A DNA stretch of 64,000 nt from positions 62,001 through 126,000 of the forward strand of contig NZ_JAFR01000009.1 of the NCBI RefSeq assembly GCF_000526235.1, in the 5' to 3' direction. The notes beneath the pieces are model-generated. The model was not told the origin of the DNA. It made no database searches and saw only the letters and a list, made by a program, of their open reading frames with translations. The translations under genes were made by a program, and so were the position numbers. Below are positions 10,169-19,000 of this stretch, in pieces. Within the stretch, counting starts at the first letter, position 1; every line of letters starts with the position of its first letter. This DNA is from Acholeplasma granularum ATCC 19168. GTDB lineage: Bacteria; Bacillota_I; Bacilli_A; Acholeplasmatales; Acholeplasmataceae.

Positions 10169-10182
10169 TGAAAACGTGTTCA
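10169..10182. promoter_or_regulatory. cre-like / LacI-type palindrome upstream of adhE
   Basis: TGAAAACGTGTTCA is a near-perfect CG-centred palindrome, 85 bases before the adhE start. It matches the catabolite-responsive element consensus except at one position. No Rex-type palindrome (TTGTGA-N6-TCACAA) was seen in this gap. The regulator is not in the window; the assignment is by motif only. Confidence 0.4.
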
Positions 10183-10266
10183 TTATAACTTTACTTTATT
10201 TTAAAATAATATTTAGTAAAATGAAACTATCCAAACAATTCAAAAAATAAATAGGAGTAAATTAAT

Positions 10267-12867
10267 ATGGAAAAAGATAAACTTATCTCTAACGAGGTAG
10301 ACTTTTTAGTCACGCATGCTTTAGGAGCATTAGATGAATATATGGGCTACACTCAAGAAAAAATTGACGAGATTGTAGCAAAAGTATCAGTTGAAGCAAT
10401 TGATGCACATGGCCTACTAGCTAAACTTGCAGTAGAGGAAACAAATAGAGGGATTTTTGAAGATAAAGCCACTAAGAACTTATTTGCTGTTGAATATGTT
10501 ATTAATCATATGAGACACTTAAAGACGGTTGGCATAATCTCTGAAGATAAAGTTACAGGTATAACAGAAATAGCTGATCCGGTTGGTGTTGTGTGTGCAA
10601 TCACACCAGTAACTAACCCTACATCAACAACAATTTTTAAATCACTTATTGCACTTAAAACTAGAAATCCGATTATATTTGCATTTCATCCTAATGCACA
10701 AAAAAGCAGTTTAGAAGCAGCAAAAATTATTCGTGATGCAGCAGTAAAGGCTGGGGCACCTAGAAATTGTATTTCATGGATAGAAAATCCAAGTCTTGAA
10801 AATACGAATAAATTAATGAATCATGAAGGTGTTGCAACCATTTTAGCAACAGGCGGTAATGCAATGGTTAAGGCTGCTTATTCATGTGGCAAACCAGCAC
10901 TTGGTGTAGGCGCAGGTAATGTGCCGGCATATATTGAAAAGTCTGCAAACCTTAAACAAGCTATTAATGATATTGTAATGTCTAAGGCATTTGATAATGG
11001 TATGGTTTGTGCCTCTGAACAAGCAGTTATTATTGATAAAGAAATATATGATGAGGCATTATGTTTATTTAAAAAGTATCATGTACATCTTTGTAGTAAA
11101 GAAGAAAAAGAAAAATTAGAACAATTCATGTTTCCTAATAAGGATAAATTGAACCCATATGTTGTTGGAAAAAGTGCACATCATATTGCTTTAAAATCTG
11201 GATTTAATGTACCTGATAATACTAATATTTTATTAGTTGAATGCAAAAATGTAGGGGCTAATGAACCATTAACGCGTGAAAAACTATCACCTGTTCTTGC
11301 AATGATTAAATCAAAAGATAGTAATGACGGTATTAAGTTAGCTACAAATATGGTTGAACTTGACGGACTTGGGCATTCTGCAGTTATCCATACAAATGTT
11401 GATGAAATTAAAAAAGAATTTGGACTAGCTCTAAAAACTGTAAGAATTATTGTAAACTCTCCTGCAACATTTGGGGGCATAGGAAATATATATAACCGCT
11501 TTATTCCTTCTTTAACATTAGGTTGTGGATCTTATGGTAAGAACTCTATATCAGATAATGTTAGTGCAATACATCTACTTAATATTAAGCGTATTGGTGA
11601 AAGGAAGAATAATATGCAATGGTTTAAAGTGCCTTCAAAAATATACTTTGAAAAAGATTCTATTGAGTATCTAAGACAAATGCGTGATGTAAATAAGGTT
11701 GTCATTGTTACAGATCGCGTTATGGTTGATTTAGGATATGTTAAAAAAATAACAGATCAATTAAGTTTAAGAAGAAATCATGTAGTTTATCAATTATTTA
11801 CCGATGTTGAAGCAGATCCATCCTTAGATACCGTAATTAAAGGTTATAAACTGATGAAATCATTCCAACCAGATACAATTATAGCAATCGGTGGTGGTTC
11901 ACCAATGGATGCTGCAAAAGCAATGTGGTTATTTTATGAAAATCCAGATGTGGACTTTAATGACTTAAAACAAAAGTTTATGGATATTAGAAAACGCGCA
12001 TTTAGATATCCAGATTTAGGTAGAAAAACAAAGCTTGTTTGTATACCTACGACATCGGGAACCGGTAGTGAGGTTACACCTTTTGCTGTCATTACAGATA
12101 CAAAAGAAAGTAAAAAATATCCACTAGCTGATTACTCACTAACTCCAACTGTTGCAATTATTGACCCAGCACTTACACTTACTCAACCTAAAGGTGTTAC
12201 AGCAGATACTGGAATGGATGTACTAACCCATGCAGTTGAAGCATATGTTTCAGTACTTGCAAATGACTATACGGATGCACTAGCTATTCAAGCAGTTAAA
12301 ATGGTATTTGAATACTTAAAACGTGCATATGATAATGGTAATGATTTTGAAGCTAGAGAAAAAATGCATAATGCATCAACTATGGCAGGTATGGCATTTG
12401 GAAATGCCTTCTTAGGAATTTCACATTCTATGGCGCACAAAGTAGGTGGTAGATACCATATTCCACACGGTAGAATTAATGCGATACTCTTACCACATGT
12501 TATCTTATATAATGGCACAACACCTTCAAAACTTTCAACTTGGCCAAAATATAACCATTACATAGCAGATGAAAAATATATGAATTTAGCACGTGCGATT
12601 GGACTTGATCCAAAAAATGCTAAAGAAGGTGTTACTATGTTTGCAAAAGCATGTTACGATTTAGGACAATCTTTAGGAATTGAAATGAGTTTTAATAAAC
12701 AAAATACGGATGAAGTAGATTATATGAAAAATGTAGAAAACCTTGCATACTTAGCATATGAAGACCAATGTTCAACAGCGAATCCGAAATTACCGCTTGT
12801 AGAAGATATGAAAGAAATTCTAAAAAATGCTTATTTTGGTCATATATTCACACAAAAAAGTAACTAA
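10267..12867 (+). CDS. adhE: Bifunctional acetaldehyde-CoA/alcohol dehydrogenase
   Basis: This 866-residue fermentative enzyme converts acetyl-CoA to ethanol in two NADH-consuming steps. The N-terminal half (about residues 1-440) is a CoA-acylating aldehyde dehydrogenase with catalytic C248 in NGMVCASEQ. The C-terminal half (about 450-866) is an iron-dependent alcohol dehydrogenase with GGGSPMDAAKAMW, GTGSEVTPF and the metal-site motif HSMAHKVGGRYHIPHG. Both halves look intact. The ribosome binding site AGGAG precedes the ATG. It is the clearest sign in the window of fermentative NADH re-oxidation. A CG-centred palindrome upstream may connect it to carbon control. Confidence 0.97.
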   Translation: MEKDKLISNEVDFLVTHALGALDEYMGYTQEKIDEIVAKVSVEAIDAHGLLAKLAVEETNRGIFEDKATKNLFAVEYVINHMRHLKTVGIISEDKVTGITEIADPVGVVCAITPVTNPTSTTIFKSLIALKTRNPIIFAFHPNAQKSSLEAAKIIRDAAVKAGAPRNCISWIENPSLENTNKLMNHEGVATILATGGNAMVKAAYSCGKPALGVGAGNVPAYIEKSANLKQAINDIVMSKAFDNGMVCASEQAVIIDKEIYDEALCLFKKYHVHLCSKEEKEKLEQFMFPNKDKLNPYVVGKSAHHIALKSGFNVPDNTNILLVECKNVGANEPLTREKLSPVLAMIKSKDSNDGIKLATNMVELDGLGHSAVIHTNVDEIKKEFGLALKTVRIIVNSPATFGGIGNIYNRFIPSLTLGCGSYGKNSISDNVSAIHLLNIKRIGERKNNMQWFKVPSKIYFEKDSIEYLRQMRDVNKVVIVTDRVMVDLGYVKKITDQLSLRRNHVVYQLFTDVEADPSLDTVIKGYKLMKSFQPDTIIAIGGGSPMDAAKAMWLFYENPDVDFNDLKQKFMDIRKRAFRYPDLGRKTKLVCIPTTSGTGSEVTPFAVITDTKESKKYPLADYSLTPTVAIIDPALTLTQPKGVTADTGMDVLTHAVEAYVSVLANDYTDALAIQAVKMVFEYLKRAYDNGNDFEAREKMHNASTMAGMAFGNAFLGISHSMAHKVGGRYHIPHGRINAILLPHVILYNGTTPSKLSTWPKYNHYIADEKYMNLARAIGLDPKNAKEGVTMFAKACYDLGQSLGIEMSFNKQNTDEVDYMKNVENLAYLAYEDQCSTANPKLPLVEDMKEILKNAYFGHIFTQKSN

Positions 12868-12879
12868 AAAATCTAAACC

Positions 12880-12907
12880 TTTAAAAGCATCTTCTAAATG
12901 TTATAAT
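12880..12907 (+). promoter_or_regulatory. Promoter for AAC(3)-like gene
   Basis: TTTAAA (12880-12885), a 16-base spacer and TATAAT (12902-12907). Its position makes the upstream ATG at 12916 unlikely as start codon, because transcription would begin there. Confidence 0.55.
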
Positions 12908-12933
12908 AGATTAAAATGACTTGGAAGGTGAAT

Positions 12934-13704
12934 ATGGAAGAACTTATTAAACAATTAATACAAATGAACTTAAAACCAAATGATAATATACTTATCCACA
13001 GTTCAGTTAAGAAAATAAATAGAGATCCAGATCTAGTAATTAAAACTTTAATCAATTATTTTGATGAAGGTATGGTTTTACTACCTACGCATACTTGGGC
13101 TCAAATGAATAAAGAAAACAATAGATTTAATCCTAAGAAAGAACCATCTTGTGTGGGATTGTTAACAGAAAAATTTAGAAATTATCCAGGTGTATTAAGA
13201 AGTCTACAACCAACACACTCGATGGCCGGATATGGAAAAAATGTAAAGGAATTTATAGACTTAGACTTAAAATCAAATACGCCAGGAAGTCCTTTAGGCA
13301 CATGGGGAAATTTAGATACGATTGATGCGAAAATATTACTTATTGGTTGCGACATGACAAGAAATACATATGTACATGCTATTGAAGAGGTGTTAAATAT
13401 ACCCGATAGATTAACTAAAGAACCAATCACATTTGAACTTGTAACAGATGAAGGCATCATTAAAAAAGATTTCTATAAACATTATTCATCTACAACAGCA
13501 CATCTTTCTATGCACTATAAAAAAACTGAACAAAGATTAATTGAATTAGGAATTATTACAAAACACAAGTTTGGTGATGCGGATGTTTTAATGATGAATG
13601 CAAAAGATCTTAAAAAGCAAATTATTAAATGGTTAGAAGTAGATCCTCATTTATTTGATTATGATGGCGAGATGCCAAAATATTTATTTGATATTATCGC
13701 TTAA
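12934..13704 (+). CDS. AAC(3)-family N-acetyltransferase-like protein
   Basis: This protein belongs to the aminoglycoside 3-N-acetyltransferase (antibiotic NAT, PF02522) fold family, which uses acetyl-CoA to acetylate an amine. Recognisable segments are LIHSSVKKI, LLPTHTWAQMN, PTHSMAGYG, SPLGTWG and LIGCDMTRNTYVHAIEE. I place the start at ATG 12934 (256 residues), because GGAAGGTG at 12922-12929 is well spaced for it. The in-frame ATG at 12916 falls on the expected transcription start. Many family members in genomes are not resistance enzymes, so resistance should not be assumed. Confidence 0.85.
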   Translation: MEELIKQLIQMNLKPNDNILIHSSVKKINRDPDLVIKTLINYFDEGMVLLPTHTWAQMNKENNRFNPKKEPSCVGLLTEKFRNYPGVLRSLQPTHSMAGYGKNVKEFIDLDLKSNTPGSPLGTWGNLDTIDAKILLIGCDMTRNTYVHAIEEVLNIPDRLTKEPITFELVTDEGIIKKDFYKHYSSTTAHLSMHYKKTEQRLIELGIITKHKFGDADVLMMNAKDLKKQIIKWLEVDPHLFDYDGEMPKYLFDIIA

Positions 13705-13710
13705 ATAAAA

Positions 13711-13742
13711 AAATACAACTTGATTATAAAGTTGTATTTTTG
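13711..13742. terminator. Bidirectional terminator, AAC(3)-like / mnmM
   Basis: AAATACAACTT (13711-13721) pairs with AAGTTGTATTT (13729-13739) around a 7-base loop, between convergent genes, with T runs on both strands. Confidence 0.85.
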
Positions 13743-13752
13743 TTTTAAGAGT

Positions 13753-14280
13753 TTAGTTGTTGTGCCAATAATAAATAATAGGTGCTTCATTTTTAGTAAA
13801 GTAAGGTAATCGAATGACTTCATATTTAATATTGGTCTTATCTAAAAATGATTGGATGGCTACTTGTTCAAGTAATCCTTCTTTATGACCTGGATATGCA
13901 ACTAATAAGACAAACCCTAATCTATTTTTATAAAGTTGTTTCAATGTTTGAACGGTTTTTTCATGTTGTGTCGTAATTGATTGATCACCATTAGGTAAAT
14001 AACCCAAATTAAATACAACACCATCATAATAATTTATTACTTTCGTTATATTTTCAAAACTAGATAAATGATAAGTAATGTTGTTATAATCTTTAGTTAA
14101 TAATTTCGTGTTATTTAGTGCGATTTCTTGAATATCAAATGCGTGAACATGTTTAACTTTACTAGCTAAAAATAAAGTGTCATGTCCATTACCACAAGTA
14201 GCATCTATAACTACAGAATTTTCGTTAATTAATTTTTCTAATAAACTATGTGCGATTGTGATGATGTTTGTCTTTTTCAT
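13753..14280 (-). CDS. mnmM: tRNA wobble-uridine methyltransferase, YtqB/MnmM family
   Basis: This 175-residue class I SAM-dependent methyltransferase carries motif I DATCGNGHDTLFLAS and a YLPNGDQSITT stretch typical of the YtqB family (once annotated rRNA methylase). In Gram-positives this family makes the final methylation of mnm5(s2)U at tRNA position 34. I start it at ATG 14280 (MKKTN), because AGGGTGA lies just upstream on the minus strand. A GTG at 14289 is in frame but sits on that binding site. Its first 35 bases overlap the end of the upstream radical SAM gene, the same partnership as ytqA-ytqB of Bacillus. Confidence 0.88.
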   Translation of the reverse strand: MKKTNIITIAHSLLEKLINENSVVIDATCGNGHDTLFLASKVKHVHAFDIQEIALNNTKLLTKDYNNITYHLSSFENITKVINYYDGVVFNLGYLPNGDQSITTQHEKTVQTLKQLYKNRLGFVLLVAYPGHKEGLLEQVAIQSFLDKTNIKYEVIRLPYFTKNEAPIIYYWHNN

Positions 14281-15202
14281 AATAATCACCCTGAAATAAA
14301 TTAAGTTTACGTAAACGTTTATCTATTTCATTTGCTACTACAAACTTTTTCTTTGTCCATAAAGGAGCTATTAACATCTCATCAGGTGAATCACCTGTAA
14401 CTCTATGTACAATGATATCTTTTCTTAACCAAAGAAGTTGATCAACTGTAATATCCACATACTCTTCAAGGGTTAGAAGTGGCCATGGATTTTTTAAATA
14501 ATCATATCCCATTTTTGTTTTTTCCATTAAGTGTAACATATGTATTTTAATGCCTTGAATTGGCAGTGTATTTAGATGTTTAACAGTATCTAGCATCATC
14601 TCTTTAGTTTCTGTAGGTAGACCATTAATTATATGAACAACAACTTCAATACCTCTGGAATTTAGTCTTAAAACGGCGTCATCAAAGGTTTTTAAGTCAT
14701 GTGCACGATTTATTAAATCACTGGTTGATTGATGAATTGTTTGCAGTCCAAGTTCGACTTGAACGGGCATTCTTTGATTTAATTCTTCTAAATAATCTAA
14801 AACATCTTCAGGTAAAGAATCGGGTCTTGTACCTAAAGATAACATCACTATTTTAGGATCTAATGAGATTGCTTCTTCATAAAGTTCTTTTAATCTAGGT
14901 AGTGGTGCATGTGTATTTGTATTTGCTTGAAAATAAGCAATATAAAGACCATCTTTCCATTTTTTATGCATTTGAGCTTTTATGTTTTCAAACTGTACCT
15001 TTAATGGATCTCTTTTATCTCCTGCAAAATCTCCTGAGCCCATCCATGAACAAAAAGTGCAGCCACCTGAAGCTACTGTACCATCAATATTTGGGCATGT
15101 AAAGCCACCATTTAAAGATACCTTGAATACCTTTTGATTATAATTTTTACGATAATAATTATTTAATGTATTATAATGTTTTTCTCTTGTTATTAAGTTC
15201 AT
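14246..15202 (-). CDS. mnmL: Radical SAM protein, TIGR01212/YtqA (MnmL) family
   Basis: This 318-residue radical SAM enzyme has its cluster cysteines in CPNIDGTVASGGCTFC near residues 36-51, the extended spacing of the YhcC/YtqA family. It also has the YFQANTNTHAP and VELGLQTIHQSTSDLINRAH motifs of that family. In Gram-positives this protein (MnmL) is reported to process cmnm5U to nm5U at the tRNA wobble position, the step before MnmM; that role is taken from the family. GGTGAAAG lies before the ATG. It overlaps mnmM by 35 bases, implying translational coupling. Confidence 0.88.
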   Translation of the reverse strand: MNLITREKHYNTLNNYYRKNYNQKVFKVSLNGGFTCPNIDGTVASGGCTFCSWMGSGDFAGDKRDPLKVQFENIKAQMHKKWKDGLYIAYFQANTNTHAPLPRLKELYEEAISLDPKIVMLSLGTRPDSLPEDVLDYLEELNQRMPVQVELGLQTIHQSTSDLINRAHDLKTFDDAVLRLNSRGIEVVVHIINGLPTETKEMMLDTVKHLNTLPIQGIKIHMLHLMEKTKMGYDYLKNPWPLLTLEEYVDITVDQLLWLRKDIIVHRVTGDSPDEMLIAPLWTKKKFVVANEIDKRLRKLNLFQGDYYEKDKHHHNRT

Positions 15203-15244
15203 ACTTTCACCAATTTATATTTTATCATAATGCGGTCTATATGT

Positions 15245-15250
15245 TATAAT
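15245..15250 (+). promoter_or_regulatory. -10 element (TATAAT) for the DUF1189-like/polC unit
   Basis: A perfect TATAAT at 15245-15250 lies 23 bases before the next plus-strand ATG, in the divergent gap with mnmL. No convincing -35 element is seen. Confidence 0.45.
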
Positions 15251-15272
15251 GAAAGTTAAAGGAAGTGCTTAA

Positions 15273-16040
15273 ATGTACCAGAGATTTAAACAAAGTTTAT
15301 TTGCTCCAACTCAATTATTCCAATATATAAAAGACTCATGGACTTGTGTTTGGGTTTACTTTTTTTTATTGTTAGTTCTTGCAAGTCTACCATTTCTAAT
15401 GGTACGTTTTGCAACCAATGGACTAACAGATTTAGAAAAGATGCTAATAAAAGAATCATTTAATGAAAATATTAGTGGTAATTATAAAATAGAAGACGGA
15501 AATCTGATAATTGATCAATCCATGATGAGTCAAGAAGTATATTTAAAAATTGATAGTTATACGATTGGTATTATTAATACTCCAGATTCTCCAGAATATA
15601 ATATGATTCGAATTATTTTTGTAAAAGATGGAATTAGATTTTCAGTAGCTGGAGTTGATTCAACACTTTATAGCTATGAATCAATGAACTTACTTAATTA
15701 TGATTTTAGTGATTACTCATCATCAAATATTGATAAATTTATTGGTGCGATTGATAAAGTTTTAATTATAAATAAAGAAGTCAATCAAACAGTACAATCA
15801 CTAGTAATTATTACATCAACAATGATCGAGCTATTGTTCTTTATTTTATTGACAGTCATATTTAGCAGACATCCACTACCATTTAAATTAAAATTTAAAG
15901 TGGCAGTATATGTATCTACAATTTATGTTTTATTATCACTATTTGCATTATTTACAAATAATGGTATCTTTATTTTTGCAGGGATTATTTTGTTAATGGT
16001 TTACATGCGTAAAGCATTATCTAAAATAACATTACTTTAG
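15273..16040 (+). CDS. DUF1189-like membrane protein
   Basis: This 255-residue integral membrane protein has one predicted N-terminal helix (about residues 27-48), a central hydrophilic domain of about 120 residues rich in beta-prone sequence, and three C-terminal helices (about 170-195, 207-225 and 228-246). The layout and the opening MYQRFKQSLFAPTQLFQYIKD match the DUF1189 family; the function is unknown. GGAAGTG lies 9 bases before the ATG. It ends 8 bases before polC, which suggests co-transcription. Confidence 0.72.
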   Translation: MYQRFKQSLFAPTQLFQYIKDSWTCVWVYFFLLLVLASLPFLMVRFATNGLTDLEKMLIKESFNENISGNYKIEDGNLIIDQSMMSQEVYLKIDSYTIGIINTPDSPEYNMIRIIFVKDGIRFSVAGVDSTLYSYESMNLLNYDFSDYSSSNIDKFIGAIDKVLIINKEVNQTVQSLVIITSTMIELLFFILLTVIFSRHPLPFKLKFKVAVYVSTIYVLLSLFALFTNNGIFIFAGIILLMVYMRKALSKITLL

Positions 16041-16048
16041 GAGTTATT

Positions 16049-19000
16049 ATGTCAACCAAATTTGATTTATTTTTACAACAAGCACAACTAAATACATTTC
16101 CGCTTTCTACTGCAAAACTAAATGAAGTAAAAGTAATAGAAAAAAAGAAAATTTTAAAGTTTGATATTACATTTGACGCTTTAATGTCATCAACTCAAAT
16201 GAGTTTATTTATTACACAACTGCAAACTTTTTTTCAAAAACCAAATGTGGTAAATGAAATTGATTACCAATTTCAATTTAAAACATGCGAGTTAACCTCT
16301 TCATGCACAGAACATTTTGAGGCATTAGTGCATAGAGGTTCAGAAATATTTCAACCATTTGCAATATTTAAAAACTATAGTATTGAGTTTAAAGACAATA
16401 CATATTTTATTTTAGTAGATAAAGATAGTAAAACTATTAAAAAATATTTACCCGCATTAAAAAAATATTTTATAAAACATGGTATTGATGTTGAATTTGA
16501 ACTTAAATTAAATGAAGATTTAGAATCTGTTACAGATCAAGTGATGCAAAATATCGAATCACAACAAGAAATATTAGAAAGTTTAGTTAAAACACAAGAT
16601 ACCATTATTCTAGATAAAAAGACAACTTTTCAAAGAAAATCATCCCCGTCTGCTGTAGATATCAAAGAAATTCCAATGAGCGCTTATGAACTCGACAAAT
16701 ATCAAAACGAAAAAGGCGATGTAAACTTTTTGGTTGAAGGCGAAGTATTTAAAACTGAGTTTAGAGAACTTAGAAATACGAATTTACTAACAATTTCAAT
16801 CTTTGATGAAACAGATGCAATCACCATTAAAAGATTTGTTAAAACGCCTAAAGATATTGCACTTGCAAAAGAGGTAAAAGTTGGCGATATTATCCAAGTT
16901 TCTGGTAATGCTCAGTATGACACCTTCCAAAAAGAAGTTGTACTAATGGCACGTGCTTTATATCAAATAGACCGACCTAAAAAGCAAGAAAGAATTGATA
17001 AAGCAAAAGAAAAACGCGTTGAATTTCATTTGCATACAAAAGCTTCACCAATGGATGCTATTACATCAATTGGTGATTATGTTGAAACACTTGAAAAGTG
17101 GGGGCATAAAGCTTTTGCAATTACAGATAGAAACGGTTTATATGCTTTCCCCGATTTGCATAAGGCAATTAAGGGTAAAAAGATTAAACCGATTTATGGT
17201 GTTCAACTAGATTTTGTTGATGATGAATCTTTTATTGTAGCATCAGATTATCATACTGACTTTTTACTTAAAGAAGCAACCTACACAGTTATAGATATTG
17301 AAACAACTGGATTATCTAACACTAGAGATAAAATTATAGAAATTGCGGCATATAAAATACGGTCAGGAATGATCTCTGATCGTTTTGAGATGTTAATTGA
17401 TCCAGAAGAGAAATTAAGTGATATAACAATTAGAATTACAAACATCACAGATGACATGGTTCATGGGCAACCTAAAATTGAAGAAGTACTACCTCAATTT
17501 TTTGAATTTATAAAAGATACAGTACTTGTTGCACATAATGCATCATTTGATTCTGGTATGCTTTTTGAACATGCAAAAAAATTAAATATAAAACATGAAG
17601 AATTTGCTGTAATTGATACATTAAATATTGCAAGATATTTTTATAATGCAACCAATAAAGATAAAAACCATGCAAGATATTATGTGAATGATGCAGGAAA
17701 TATTCCGGATTTAAAAAGATTTAATTTAAAAGCTGTAACAAAGTTTTTTAAAGTAAATTTAGAGGCACACCATAGAGCGATTTATGATGCTTATGCAACT
17801 GCTGAAGTATTCATTCACATGTTACAAGATTTTTACAAAGAAGATATTTTTTCATATTATGAACTTCAAACAGCAATTGATCCGGATGAGGCTTGGCGTC
17901 ATCCAATTCCAAAATATGCAAATGTGCTTGCAATGAACCAAGAAGGTTACAAAAACTTATTTAAAGTTGTATCTGATGCACTAACGACACACTTTGATGG
18001 TGGCCCAAGATTATTAAAGTCTACTTTCTTAAAATATAGACAAGGACTATTAATTGGAAGTGGTTCTGAAAATGGTGAAGTCTTTGAAATGGCTTTAAAT
18101 AGAAATGATGATGATTTAAGAAAAACTATTGAATTTTATGACTATATAGAAGTGCACCCATTAAATGCGTATCTTCATTTAGAAAAAGATTTAGGACAAC
18201 TAGGTAGAGAAATCATTCAGGCAACAATAAAAAAGATTATTACAGTTGCTAAAGAATTAAACAAAATTGTAATTGCAACATCCAATGCCCACTATTTAAA
18301 CCCAGAAGATAAAAAGTATAGAGAAATATATATTCAAACAAAATCTGTTGGTGGAGGATTACATCCACTAGCAAACTATGAAGTTTCCCCAGATCAACAT
18401 CTACTAACAACAAACGAAATGCTAGAATCATTTTCATTTTTAGATGAAAAGCTGGCATATGAAATAGTTGTAACAAACACTCAAAAATTAAATGAAAAAT
18501 TTGAAAATGTAGTTGCATTTCCAAAGGAATTATTTTCAATACCTGATGATGCATTTAAAGATACCTTAGGTATTAAATCGATTGCTGATCATGTAAAATT
18601 AATGGTCAATGAAAAAGCCACTGCACTATATGGTAATCCAATGCATCCATATGTAAAAGCTAGAGTGGATAAAGAACTAGATAAAATTATAGATAATAAG
18701 TTTGCACCAATTTACTATATTTCACATCTACTTGTTAAAAAATCATTAGAAGATGGTTATTTGGTTGGTTCTAGAGGATCTGTTGGTTCATCTTTAGTGG
18801 CAACTTTAATGGATATTACAGAAGTAAATCCATTAAGACCACATTACCGTTGTGAATCGGGTGATTATTCAGTTTTTAAAATGACAGAAGAAGAAATATA
18901 TGAAATTGGATTTAAAGAAATTGATAAACCATATATTGAACATTTAAAACATGTTAAATCAGGCTATGATTTACCTGATATGAATTGCCCGCATTGTCAA

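Noticed and set aside
12916-12933. Upstream ATG at 12916 as AAC(3)-like start
   Set aside because: It lies 9 bases after the -10 and has no ribosome binding site; 12934 is better supported.
14281-14289. GTG start at 14289 for mnmM
   Set aside because: It coincides with the ribosome binding site for the ATG at 14280.
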